This document shows, one piece after another, positions 44,279 to 54,985 of a stretch of DNA of 64,000 nucleotides. The position numbers and the translations under genes were made by a program. Positions within the stretch are counted from its first letter, which is position 1. Each line of letters begins with the position of its first letter. The stretch lies in contig NC_077222.1 in the NCBI RefSeq assembly GCF_024763615.1, positions 13,330,001 to 13,394,000 on the forward strand, given 5' to 3'. A model generated the notes under the pieces. The model saw only the letters and a list, made by a program, of their open reading frames with translations, was not told the origin of the DNA and did not search any database. This DNA is from Phlebotomus papatasi. Its lineage: Eukaryota > Arthropoda > Insecta > Diptera > Psychodidae.

Positions 44279-45885
44279 AACTTACTACATTTCAGAAGTA
44301 GGATTAACTCTTTAATGTGAAGCTTCTTTAAGGCGTTAATTGTTATTAGACTTTAATAATTGCTTGAAAGTGACTATAGTGATATCTGTAAGTGAGAAAG
44401 GACCCTGAAGATTAATTTCCATGGGTGAGATGCATAGGGGAAGGCGTGTATAAGGGCTAGAAATGGTAGAGAAGGGGTTATAGGAAATAATGGAGGGAAA
44501 TGGAGTAAAAGACATCGTCTATTGATGGCCATTGTTGAATTACGCACCACTCGATTGCACAACACTTGAAATCCCCAAATGAATACATAAAGTGGAACCC
44601 TTACCGCCTTAATCGATTACAAATGGAATGAATGGAGCATAAATTCTTCCTTGCTCTTTTTCACTCCTTTGGCTTTTCACTCTATAGTAAATGAAATGCA
44701 AACCAAGCATCATCATTTGATTCTTATATTCTCAAACCCCAACATTGGGAACTGGAAGAGCCACTTTTGTGCCACCCACATCAACTGATCCTCTCTTGCA
44801 CACAAAAGCCGATCACAATTGAATCACTGAAGCGCCTCACAGCGATTGTATTCCCAGGGATAGAATATGGAAATTATCCCTAACACCCTCTCTCCTTCAT
44901 TCTTTCGCACTGTCACTCTAACAGTGGGTGATGTTGGGCTTTTGGGTGTCCGTGAGTGGGTGGTTTGGGGCGCGAATTGCAGTGCAGCTGAAATCAGTCG
45001 TGAAAGCTCCACCGAAAAGCTTTCCACGCAGTGTACTGAAGAGTTTCCAATGGTATTTGGAGTGGCATGTGACAAGCCATTTAAAATGACTAACAATTGA
45101 GGAATATTAAGTAAATTGTTCTATATCAAATGCCTCAATGGCTAATTCAATAATACAATTTTCTCCTTCGATACCCCTCATTTTCATCCAATACTCTTCT
45201 CCGAAGAGGGACAGAAAAAAAGCACCCTCATTCACCCAACCATTTCAGAGAGGAAAATCATGAAAATTGTGTGAGTGCTTCAACTCTAAATTATTCCTAT
45301 AGAATCCTCAAGTACTTTTCAATGGGCCAAATGTCCCATGAAAAAGAATTTCCATGACTTTTCTCCCTCTATCTCCTATACTTTTAAGCTCAAAATGTGA
45401 ACTTTCCATTTTGCTCTCCCACTCAGTAGGGAAAAAAATTATAAAGAAAAATGACCTATGTCGGAAAGAAAAATCTAGTAATACAACACCTAAATCAATA
45501 TAAGATTTCATGTGAAATTTTTAAGCACGATAGCCTCCTCCGAACTTCCAGAAGTTTTCCAAGAAATGCTGGAAAATTTCGCGTGGCGCCAAAGAAACCT
45601 CCCGCTCAAAGTAATGGAAGATGCATGAGAGTTAATTTGGAAAATGTTGCTGTAATTCTCTCATGATCACAGGTATTGCAATGCTGAAGATTAGTTAACG
45701 AGCTTTGATCGAGCTAATTTTTACAAGGTTTGTTTGTTTTAAATATTATTTAAGAGATTACTGTTTATTCAGCATGGCAATTGTCTAATTTATAAACATA
45801 ATTTTATCCATGAACAAAACCTTTTATCTGGTACAACTTACCATTTTTCCTTAATCCGAGACACTTCGCTTTGCCTCTTAAACTG
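44279..45885. other. Single-copy-like stretch
   Basis: No repeats found. Positions 44824-45100 are more GC-rich and open on both strands (77 codons plus, 90 codons minus), but neither product is recognisable and no splice pair stands out. Could include an undetected exon or regulatory DNA. Confidence 0.4.
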
Positions 45886-47323
45886 TCTACACATTAGACA
45901 AATTATTGAAATAATAGCATTTCAATGTGACATTGAAAAGAAACTTCAATATTGAAGCGAATATTGAAACCAATATTTCAATAATTGCCTACACACTGAA
46001 CAAATTGACTTCAATATTAAAACTTCAATATTAAAAACACCAGTCTAGTCAGGGATTCACAGACCTTTTGGGATTTTCTTCCGTATTTTGTCAAGAACAT
46101 CAAAAAATACCCAAGTCAGTCAGAAGATTTCTCCAGTTTCCTCCAGAAATACCAGATCTTCTGGGATTTTCTTGTTCTTTATGCCCAAAGTACTTCAGAT
46201 ACATGCTGTGGTCAGAGGATTCCTGGAGCTTCCTCCAGGAAATACCAGATCTTCTGGGATTTTCTTGTATATTATGTAAAAAACACGTCAGATATTTTGT
46301 GTGGTCAGAGGATTCCTGGAGCTTCCTCCAGGAAATCCTAGATCTTCTGGGATTTTCTTGTTCATTATGCCCAAAGCAATTCAGATACATGCTGTGGTCA
46401 GAGGATTCCTGGAGCTTCCTCCAGGAAATCCCAGATCTTTTGGGATTTTCTTGTATACTATGTCAAAAACACTTCAGATTGGATACAAAAGCCAAATAGA
46501 ATTAATAACTTGAATTCTCACAGACTTTCAGGATCATGCTTCGTATCGTACCGTAGGAGAGTTTACCATCGCGAGCAAAAGGACTAGATGGCCACAACCA
46601 CAAGCCTTCGTTCCCTCTGTAGGATTCCATTTCGTATCATAAAATTATAATTATACAAAGTGCTTTGGGCATTATGGACAAGAGAATCCCAGAAGATCTG
46701 GGATTTCTTGGAGGAAGCTCCAGGAATCATCTGACCACAGAATGTATCTGAAGTGCTTTAGGCATAATGAACAAGAAAATCCCAAAAGATCTGGGATTTC
46801 CTGGAAGAAGCTCCAGGAATCCTCTGACCACAGAAAGTATCTGAAGTGTTTTAGGCATAATATTCAAGAAAATCCCAGAAGTTCTGAGATTTTCTGGAGG
46901 AAGCAGGTGATTAGTGCTGACCAAGTTGGGTTCTTGAGGAGATTGAACAAGATAACCAAGATTTAACAAGATAACAAGATATAACCAGATTCCAAGAATC
47001 TGGGATTTTCTGGAGAAAGCAGGAAGAGATGTGTCTTGACTTGGATTTTGATCTTGGAGGTGTTTTCATTTCTGAACAAGAAAAATCCGGCAGTTCTGTG
47101 ATGTTCTGAAGGAAGAAGATTCCTGACCTTTAAAAAATATTGAAGGAAATATCAAATCAATTTGATATTTAGAATTTCTTTGAAATTTTATTTCAATGTG
47201 ACTTTGAAATTTTTTATTGAAATAATTTGGCCTAGTTTGTAGCCACTCAAAATAATGAAATAAATATTGAATAAAATGTTCCATATTGAAACAAATATTT
47301 CAATATTACACAAGTAGAATGTC
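45886..47323. mobile_element. Foldback element with 93-bp subrepeats
   Basis: Outer zones rich in CAATATTGAA words (45886-46040 and 47125-47323) are roughly inverted to each other, with TCTACACATTAGACAAATTA at the left and a diverged complement at the right. Inside, 93-bp units run forward on the left (CCAGATCTTCTGGGATTTTC near 46152, 46245, 46338, 46431) and inverted on the right (near 46700, 46793, 46886). Tandem units within inverted arms match Foldback-type architecture. No transposase. Confidence 0.85.
46068..46499 (+). CDS. Repeat-derived ORF, 31-residue periodic
   Basis: Because the unit is 93 bp (31 codons exactly) and lacks stops in this frame, a 143-codon frame crosses four units, giving repeats around PDLLGFSCSLCPKYFRYM and WSEDSWSFLQEI. 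The nucleotide unit contains a self-complementary TCCTGGAG/CTCCAGGA stem, which explains the WSFLQE part. There is no independent evidence of translation. Other frames on both strands are also open through the array, which argues for a by-product rather than selection on protein. Confidence 0.2.
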   Translation: MGFSSVFCQEHQKIPKSVRRFLQFPPEIPDLLGFSCSLCPKYFRYMLWSEDSWSFLQEIPDLLGFSCILCKKHVRYFVWSEDSWSFLQEILDLLGFSCSLCPKQFRYMLWSEDSWSFLQEIPDLLGFSCILCQKHFRLDTKAK

Positions 47324-48287
47324 CAAAGAAAGAATCACTATTTTCACAAGCTAAAACAATCTCCCCTCTAGATTTATAACTAACTTTCCCATATCAATTG
47401 GATTTATTTCATCTCGAGGTTTCTTGCGTGACTAAAAGAAATTGTCGTCAAGTAGAATCCTTATTTTTTCACCACTTTCCACCCCCAAAAAGCAAAAGAA
47501 AACAAACAATTGCCAGAAATTTTCCGTTAAATAACAACGAATTTCAATTAGTAAAAACAATTTTGCACCATTCGTGAATTACTTCATATAACCGCACATA
47601 CCTCTTAAGTCAATGCCATATAATTGAGTTCACAAATTCGTTGCCGGAAAATGACTGAAATTTTTTTTGCTACTCCTTTTTCGTCTCAACGAATTTCATT
47701 TACCGTGAAATTGTGTCAGTTCTGCAATTTCCAAGCTATGAGAAAGTTTTCAACCACACAGAAGAGGAGGGAAAAAAAGCAGAAAAGGAGTCTTCCTCCA
47801 CCCACAAGAAAATTAACAGAAATGAAACACCCTCTAATTAGCAGGAGTTTTCAACTATATTGCAGATTTTAGCAACTTTTACCTCCTGAATCCGTGCCGA
47901 AAATGTTTCTCTTGATTTTTAGAACAAATACACGTATTCATGCTTAATCCACTTCAGCCATATTCGTATTCACAGTTGCTTGTTTTGTTACGGAAAAAAA
48001 ACTTTAACGGGGACCAGAAACTTCTTTATTGCCTGAAATCTAGAAAAGGATTTCGAAAGTACATTACAATATCTCGTTTTTTTTTTATAACTACATACCT
48101 GACATCTCTGTTCACTATGAAGCTTTACAAAAAAAAATGTTATTGTTTGTACGAATTGCACAAAAGTTTATTTCTTTGTGCATTTTTGCACATAAAAGAG
48201 TCTTGGAGAATTAGAAAGTTGATCTTCAAATTTAAAATTAACTAAAGCAGCCCGTCTGACCGTTAACTCTTATAAAAATACCTCTTA
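47324..48287. other. Stretch without recognised gene
   Basis: AT-rich. Plus frames at 47624-47872 and 47940-48245 lack recognisable motifs. No repeats detected. Confidence 0.4.
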
Positions 48288-48503
48288 GGGTAAGATGGGG
48301 TAATTTGAAGTCATGTCTAATTTGGAACAGTGAGATTTCCTAACAGTTTTAGATGGCAAAAGGAAAGAAAATAACGAAGAAGTACTCTCGAATGTAAAAT
48401 CTTGTACTTCTTCATGGTTTTCTTTTCTCTTTTACCATCTGAAACATTGAGGAAACCTCAAAATTCTAAAATAGACATGATTCCGAATTATCCTATCATA
48501 CCC
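48288..48503. mobile_element. 216-bp TA-MITE (GGGTAAGATGGGGTAATTTG)
   Basis: Left end GGGTAAGATGGGGTAATTTG, right end (other strand) GGGTATGATAGGATAATTCG. Both are followed by the AGACATGA/TCATGTCT region. Inner arms share TTTTAGATGGCAAAAGG / CCTTTTGCCATCTAAAA-type words. TA at 48286-48287 and 48504-48505. Confidence 0.85.
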
Positions 48504-48793
48504 TAGATAATATACGCGAAGGACATTGTTTTGAGCTCGTAGCGGTGAGCATCGGAACTACAAAAATATCAAGTGAGTACGAAATGCTAACCGATTTCAA
48601 TTCAGCTGAAAATATTATGTGTTTTCAGCTGAATTCTGGTAACCTTTAAATGACACTCGCGAGGCAGTTCCATTATCTATATATTTGTTAGTACTTCTTG
48701 TTCGAGAATTGCTGACCGGTCAGCTGATCGACATAGCAAAAATAGGATAAAGTCAGCCCTGTTCGCCATGTAAGCACTTTTTGACTATCTAGT

Positions 48794-49325
48794 GGCCTCT
48801 ACACACTAGAGAAATTTATGTCCATATTGAAGCAAATTTCCTACGCTTGTGTAGGAAAAACATTTCAATGGCTCCGTTCAGTAATAACCTTTCGAAGAGA
48901 CAAAGCCACTCCAAAGCCAAGCCAAACCTATTTGAAGATCTACCGGAAGCCTAAAATGCAAGTTCATATACCCGCCGCTTCAGCGCTGATTGTTCTGCCA
49001 TTTCGAATTTCGATATTCTTGACAATTCAATCGTCAACAATGTCAGCAACAGTGTGCAAACTTTTGCTGCAAAAAGTGAGTTTTTGTGTAGTTTTGTGGA
49101 ATTTCAGGATGGTATAACGTCTTAATAGCAATTTCATTAAAGAAAATTTTTGTGTAACTTGTCGGTTTAAACGTTCGAACTTCCAACAGGTATTTAGGTA
49201 AGTTCTCTCTGATATACCTTCGAATCGGTAAAGGAAAAACCTGGACCGGCGAAAGCTCTCAAATCGGGAAGTTTATTACTAAACGAGAAGAATATGGACA
49301 TAAATTTCCCTAGTGTGTAGATGCC
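48794..49325. mobile_element. 532-bp inverted-repeat element (TCTACACACTAGRGAAAT)
   Basis: Left end GGCCTCTACACACTAGAGAA, right end (other strand) GGCATCTACACACTAGGGAA, with about 35 bp inverted through TTTATGTCCATATT. The target duplication is unclear. The TCTACACAYTAGA core also begins the foldback element at 45886, suggesting common ends. A 99-codon frame (48818-49117) lies inside, with no recognisable motif. Confidence 0.8.
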
Positions 49326-50537
49326 ATAAGGTAAAACTAATCTAAGCATTTAAGATTAAGTGGTACTTCAATATTCATAATATGTTCTGTTCCAATAATC
49401 TAAAAGGTTGTTATTACGTCTCTTTATTTAAAACTCATTTTAAAACAAGTCCCGAAAAGTGCAGAAACAATCATAATTGGGGAAAATACTTCAAAGAGAT
49501 TCATTTAAATTCTCGAGACGTATAGATATGTGAGTACATATTGCTTCAAAGTGTCTTTATACAATAATTTATTTTAGTCTGACAAGAATTTCATACCTTG
49601 CGAGGCCATTAAAGCTTAAGGATGACCAAAAGTACCCTATGCTGAAAATGCTGCTCACTGGATAGTGTCACGGGACATGTTGCTCAACAGTGAATAACAA
49701 CTTTAAATATTTTTCAAGATACTTTTCAATTTACAAAGTTTCTCTGAAGTGTTTTATTTCATTTATAGTATTCATTTTCACTGGTTGAAAAATATCATAT
49801 CACTGTGGTTGTTACTCCTACAGTTTGTACACAATTTAAATATTCAAAGGCTGCCGCATTCAAAGGCAGACCATCCCTTACTCCATGATTTTGATAAAGA
49901 TGAAAACATCGAATGATTAAAAATCTTTAGATACAGTACCCAAGGAGATGAAATTTCTGATTCAGACACCAGAAAAGAACTGACTAAAACTCCGAATGTT
50001 TAGATATAAGTAAAAATATCAAAATATTATGTAAAATTCAATAAATGGCAGCGGCTGCCACTTGGTCCTTCTGTGACACTTTTAATTAGGGTTCTACGAA
50101 GTCTTAACAAGATATTTTTTTCAGAGTATCTTTTTAAACGATTTAATGCATGGTTTTTTCGAAGAATTTGAGGCATTGGAGTAGCTATAAAAATATAATA
50201 CTACATGTGGTTTCATTCATTAATAACACATTAAAAAATGAGTAATTCGAAGCTTGAGTCGTCCGAAGGTAGTGCACTATCTCCTAAGCAAAACTAATAA
50301 ATATTACACGTAAAACCAATTTTATAAGTTAATTTTTTTTTCTAAATTTATTTCAGTTTTCTTTTTAATTGGAATTTCCATCGGTTTATAATAAACAGAA
50401 CACAAGGAAAAATTTTACAAAAATTAAAGAATTTTTGTAAATAATTTATAACATAAATGAAATCCAGAAGTTGAAGATCTGTCTTTTAGTGAAATTGAAT
50501 ATTTTTTCCGAATAAGCATATCGCTGCTTGTAAATTG
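49326..50537. other. AT-rich stretch with a decayed MITE
   Basis: Positions 50150-50284 are a partial copy of the GGGGAAAGCGCGCTACC family (AAGCTTGAGTCGTCCGAAGG, then GTAGTGCACTATCTCC next to TA). Other parts show nothing recognisable. Confidence 0.5.
50150..50284 (-). mobile_element. Partial GGGGAAAGCGCGCTACC MITE
   Basis: It retains the inner GAATTTGAGGCATTGGAGTA and the right-end word GTCGTCCGAAGGTAGTGC. The left terminus is missing. Same family as 54100-54570. Confidence 0.65.
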
Positions 50538-50660
50538 CAAGGAGTCAAGTCATTGATATCTGAACAAAACAATACATTTATTCTTGTCTGAGAATTAATA
50601 TTAACATCGAACCTTTCATATTTTTATCTTTCAAAATGGTTTTTTTTAGTTGACTCCTTG
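50538..50660. repeat. Short inverted repeat pair CAAGGAGTCAA / TTGACTCCTTG
   Basis: Two 11-13 bp complementary ends about 120 bp apart. Could be a small decayed MITE or chance. It lies just downstream of the exon candidate at 50854-51060. Confidence 0.35.
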
Positions 50661-50853
50661 TCATTGTGAATGATGAGAGATTCTTTCTAGAACAAGAATT
50701 ATAAAGGATTAACTTTGTTTTACAAAAATATGAAGGATAAATCTATTTTGTGCTCCTTAACTTCAAACAAATCGCGCAAGCAATCAAAAAAGAATAATAT
50801 TTTAACAAATACCTATTTCTAATATGGAAATTTCATGACTTGTATTACCTGAA

Positions 50854-51060
50854 AATTCATCAAATTCTCTTTCTAAGTGCATTAACATATCAAAATTAGA
50901 ATGAAATAAGATAACCCGATAACCTCTTGCAATATTTAAGTAGCGATCAAGTATGGGGTAAGTGGTTGTCAGCAGTGACACCTCTAATGATAGTCCAGCC
51001 AGGTTTAGTGAGAAAAGTAGGCAATCAGGCAATTTAGGGTTACTAGTCAACTCATTTACA
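50854..51060 (-). CDS. Candidate exon, possibly insect chemoreceptor-like
   Basis: On the minus strand an open stretch of about 70 codons ends at TTTTCAG/GTAATA, a plausible donor at about 50854. It encodes a hydrophobic segment (CLLFSLNLAGLSLEVSLL) followed by YLNIARGYRVILFHSNFD and then an acidic helix LMHLEREFDEF. Insect odorant receptors (7tm_6 family) have a membrane helix, a short K/R-rich turn and an L-x-x-L-E-x-E-F-type loop in the N-terminal third, and the order here is compatible. The upstream border is unclear: a TGA lies about 13 codons before LTSNPKLPD and no good acceptor was found, so it may be a relic. Further exons were not found. The family call is tentative. Confidence 0.3.
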
Positions 51061-51204
51061 CATTTCCCGATTCAACACGAGATTTAACGAGCACATCTCT
51101 GCGTCAAAGAAATGTACAGCAAAACAATTTCGAAATTTTGAAGTGTAAGATTTGAATATTGTACAGTTCGACATCTTTGACAACCTATTATCATAGCCAG
51201 GGGG

Positions 51205-51285
51205 GTGACATTAGCTCTGAAAAATGCGACCAGTTCTAGTGTAAATTTTTTCCCGTTTTCGTACACATTTCACGAGATATCTTCG
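51205..51285. repeat. Fragment shared with 26745-26815
   Basis: TTAGCTCTGAAAAATGCGAC, CAGTTCTAGTGTAAATTTTT and TTTCACGAGATATC are nearly identical to 26748-26815. The rest of the element is missing here. Confidence 0.7.
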
Positions 51286-51289
51286 AAAC

Positions 51290-53550
51290 TACGTAGGTTG
51301 ACAATTTGGGGTTTTCGGTTGCCCTTTCCATATTAAAATGGCTTTTATTTTGTATTTATATTTTATGCTAATTCATTCCACAATGACAGAAAACACATGG
51401 GACACATGGGAAACATAGGAAACGTCATGTCCCTGATCATAGCGTTTTCATGTGGTATTAATTTACAACTTCAGTATTCTTCTAGGATTGTTAATAAACA
51501 TATTTGGTAGGCAGCAAACGAAGTTACTTTTGGATGGAATTCTAATAAAGGAATTCTCTCAAATATAGAGAAAATTTAAATTTTCTTGGAAATGCTTTTG
51601 ATAAGGAATCTCGAAAAAGCCGGAGTATGTGCGAAGCCTGAAAGACTTCGCCGTATAAGACGTCTAAAGTTAACCGAATTTGACTGCACTGTTTTTGAAT
51701 TACTTTCGTATTGAGAATAAAAAATAAATATTACAAAATGCTAAACAGTGCTGTATTAAAAAGCACATAGGTGGCGCTCCAGTGACTGTCAGTTCCATCG
51801 AAAATGTCAAAATTGAATTTCGAATTTGAACAACTAGCAAACTCCTTATGTCTGCATGTCTATGTCATTCTTTTTTTTATTAATTCTCTGATCTTTATGC
51901 GCTCTTCAAGGCATTGGCAGTTGTGAAAAACATGCTGAATTAAATTGACAAGCAAACATTGAAGGATTTTATGTGCACTGAGAGAGATAAAATGTTTTAT
52001 TCTCCATATCCCGTACGTGAAAAGTACAATTGTGAGATATGATAAAAATTATTTGCATATTCCTGTTACACCTCCCTCGGTAAAAATATCATTCATACAT
52101 TTTCGCATGTCATAAATTTCACCGTGGAATTTCAAATCGATATGGAAGAGAAGGAATTATATTCATTTTTATATGGCTTATTTGCATTTGCGACGCCCGT
52201 CGGGGGAAATTCGTGAAAATTCTTATTAGGTTATCATCCAACACTTCCGGTATATATATTTTATTTCATACACTCGTCGGTTATGACTGTTGAGAGTGGA
52301 TAAAATTGAATTATGGACACACATTCGCAAATGGTATTTTATTAAAGCTCGCACATCAGAGATAACACTTATTCCAGTCCCACCCTCCAGCTCATTTTGG
52401 TTTATGTAAAACCAATAAAAAAGACAGAGAATGTAGCATAGTGAATTGGGAAACAATTACGTCATTCACCAACAACCTCCTCACATTAAAATGGAAGAAA
52501 TTACTTTATCCCTGAGGAAAATATTCCTGAGCAAATGCTACAGCAAAGAAAATAGAGAAAAAAAAACTGAAAACTTTCCAATGTTGTGGTTATTCGCTTC
52601 TACCCGTAAAATAATTAAGGTAAAACACCCCTCGGGGGCTCTATGTATCACTGCTAAGAGTTGCACAAGAGACCATAAAACAATAACATACACGTAAAGT
52701 GAGAAGATGGAAAATTTTAAGCCCCCGGGGAAAATTACCACCCACAACTATTCATTAATTCATGAAAAATGGATTCCTTGGGGGTGTTCAAGTGAGAAAC
52801 ATGCAAATATCCAACTTGAATCTCATCAAGAAGAGATTTTCTGAAATAACTTCGACTGACTGGGGGAATATAAATGGCATGTGATTGGAATATTTTATGA
52901 TAGCTCGGACATCACAATAACACAGAAAAAAAAACTTAATTATAAGTTTTTGTACATTTCCGTATCTATTAAATCTAATTTCAAAGGTTATTCTAATTCA
53001 GACTGGGGTAGTGAACCTATTAAGCCTGATGGTCGTATTAGCCCTTCTTGACATTGGTAGGGGTCATTAAGGTTATTACAAGACTTTATTTCGAAGCCCT
53101 AGATCTATGTTGCCATTAATAGATCCTATAATATTTCTGTTTAAAATTTTTTTATTTAAAAAAATGTTCCTTCTCATTTTTCTACAGTTGTTATTTTTTT
53201 TTTATAAAAAATACTTTTCTGATAAAAAGAGACTTTTTCTATTATATAAAAATAATAAACATAGATTTTAATCTCTATAACTGTTTTATTTTCGTTAGAT
53301 TCTCGATTTTCAAATATAATCTTTTTAAATAAATAATTTTGATATTATTTCAAGTAAAATTAATAAATTAAGCTCAAGTTTTCAATTTCGAAAACAGGTA
53401 GAAATTTTTCAAGAAATATCTTTGCAAAATAAGACTTTAGAAACTTTTATAAGAAAAGCAAAATAAGTCTTGATAAACGTCTATAAACATTCCAATTTTT
53501 AAGGGATTCGTACCAGACAATTTCGAAAAAAATACAGTAATTTTGTATTA
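51290..53550. other. Single-copy-like stretch
   Basis: No repeat families apart from a small GCGAAGCCTGAAAGACTTCG relic near 51640. Plus frame 52446-52697 and minus frame 52226-52456 have no recognisable motifs. Very AT-rich after 53100. Confidence 0.4.
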
Positions 53551-53564
53551 TCGTCATTTTCTTT

Positions 53565-53735
53565 CGACGTTCGTCAGAGGATTGTCTTCTGCTCAAAATC
53601 AAAAAGACTTAATTTTCTCCAAAGCTTTCGGCCCTCAGTATGGGTCTTACTCAGTTTACCGAGTGTCGAAAGTTTTGAAGAAAATTAAGTCTCTTTTGAG
53701 AAAAAGACAATCCTCTGACGAATACCGGAAGAAAC
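53565..53735. repeat. Small palindrome related to the 39-kb hairpin
   Basis: The left arm CGTCAGAGGATTGTCTTCTG with CTTAATTTTCTCCAAAGC is mirrored by AAAATTAAGTCTC and GACAATCCTCTGACGAATAC. Same arm sequence family as 38970-39569 and 27225-27320. The centre carries CCGAAAGCTTTGG-type motifs. Confidence 0.8.
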
Positions 53736-54099
53736 TGAATATAATGCACAACTACGTAAAACACAATATTTAAAGATATTGCAATTTTGAGCTGTGCCTT
53801 TAAAATATTTTCCCTCCAAATTACAATAAATTTTGTCCAATTTACTTTTTAAAATTTATGCAGTAGTATTTTCCTGAGACTTTCCTTCTAGGAATTTTTT
53901 TATTAATTCTTCTAGCCATTCACAAAGAGAGCTTGAAAAGTTCGAAGATCCATTTGAAATGCCATGAAGGAGATGTTCTTACTTCTTGATAATTCCGCAA
54001 TGTGGATGAAGTTTTTTCTATTCGAATTTCTAAATACTCGAGTGTCAAAATCCGTTTTTACTTTGTGGAGAGGAAAAACCAAACCAACAACACTTATTA

Positions 54100-54570
54100 G
54101 GGGAAAGTGCGTTACCTTCGGACGACTAAAGCTTCGGACAATTCAATTTTTTCTCTGTGTTCCTTGTGAATTTCACCCATAGCTCTTTTCTGAAAATTTG
54201 AAGCATTGGACTAGCTATTAAAATATAATATTATAATGAGCCAAATTCATTTATAACACATTGAAAAAAATGCTTTGTGCGAAGCATAAATCGTCCGAAC
54301 ACTGAGGAAAAAAGGGGTTGCGATTAACTTTTTTTCCTCGTAATTTTAACACTTTTTAAGTGTAAAAATATATCAACATTTTTTAATGTTAATTTTACAC
54401 CTTTTTAAGAGTTAAATTAACATGAACAAGGTTAACTTTAACCCACAATACACCTAAAAAGCATAATATTTACACTGATTTCGGATCAATAATGCAGGGT
54501 AAAATTAACATTTCCGGAATGTTATTTTAACTTTTTCGGATTTCTCACAGTGAAGATCCGCGCTTTCCCC
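54100..54570. mobile_element. TA-MITE, GGGGAAAGCGCGCTACC family, carrying a second MITE
   Basis: Left end GGGGAAAGTGCGTTACCTTC, right end (other strand) GGGGAAAGCGCGGATCTTCG. TA at 54098-54099 and 54571-54572. The CACTGAG MITE 54300-54552 sits near the right end; subtracting it leaves about 216-218 bp. Confidence 0.88.
54300..54552. mobile_element. CACTGAGAAAAAA MITE, copy 4 (253 bp), nested
   Basis: Complete copy, from CACTGAGGAAAAAAGGGGTT to TCGGATTTCTCACAGTG, inserted in the right terminal repeat of the TA-MITE 54100-54570. Confidence 0.9.
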
Positions 54571-54985
54571 TACTATTTCCGTTCCCTTGTTAAATTACTT
54601 AATAATAACTGAGCAACGCTTCGGCCAGATTTTTAGTGCAATATATACTCTATTTACTAAAATGTTCCTCACGTTGTGCGAAAATTTTCGGTTTTGAAAA
54701 TTCGAAATATCGTTTAAATCTTCGAACTTCAACGATTTAGTTGGACAATTAAACTTCACTTGTGTTTGTAACCACTCGAATAAAAAGGAACTGAAATTAC
54801 GTAAGTTACATATTTTCAGTGACAGTCAGAGTTTCATTCTTCAAAAGTGTCTTGAATAAAAGTAAAAGGCATCTAATTTTCACAAAAAATCGTTGATGTT
54901 CGAAAAATTCAAACTCAGTTTCAAATATTCGAACAGGGTGGAGAAAATTCATGATATAATACACTAAAGAGCTGGCAAAAGAGTT

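Larger units (their letters stand above)
53917..54985. repeat. TTCGAATTTCGAA palindrome 1, interrupted by a MITE
   Basis: The forward arm (TTGATAATTCCGCAATGTGG, ATTCGAATTTCTAAATACTC; 53917-54098, resuming 54571-54790) is answered by inverted words at 54800-54985 (GTGTCTTGAATAAAAGTAAA, AATCGTTGATGTTCGAAAA). The TA element 54100-54570 splits the left arm. Confidence 0.7.

Noticed and set aside
44824..45100. Overlapping open frames on both strands (77 and 90 codons)
   Set aside because: Neither product is recognisable, and mutual openness on both strands is expected from base composition here.
46068..46499. 143-codon repetitive protein read as a genuine gene
   Set aside because: The periodicity comes from 93-bp units of a foldback element, and other frames and the opposite strand are also open, so a coding role is not supported.
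48818..49117. 99-codon frame in the 532-bp inverted-repeat element as a transposase
   Set aside because: Too short, with no DDE motif or helix-turn-helix, and partly inside the terminal repeat.
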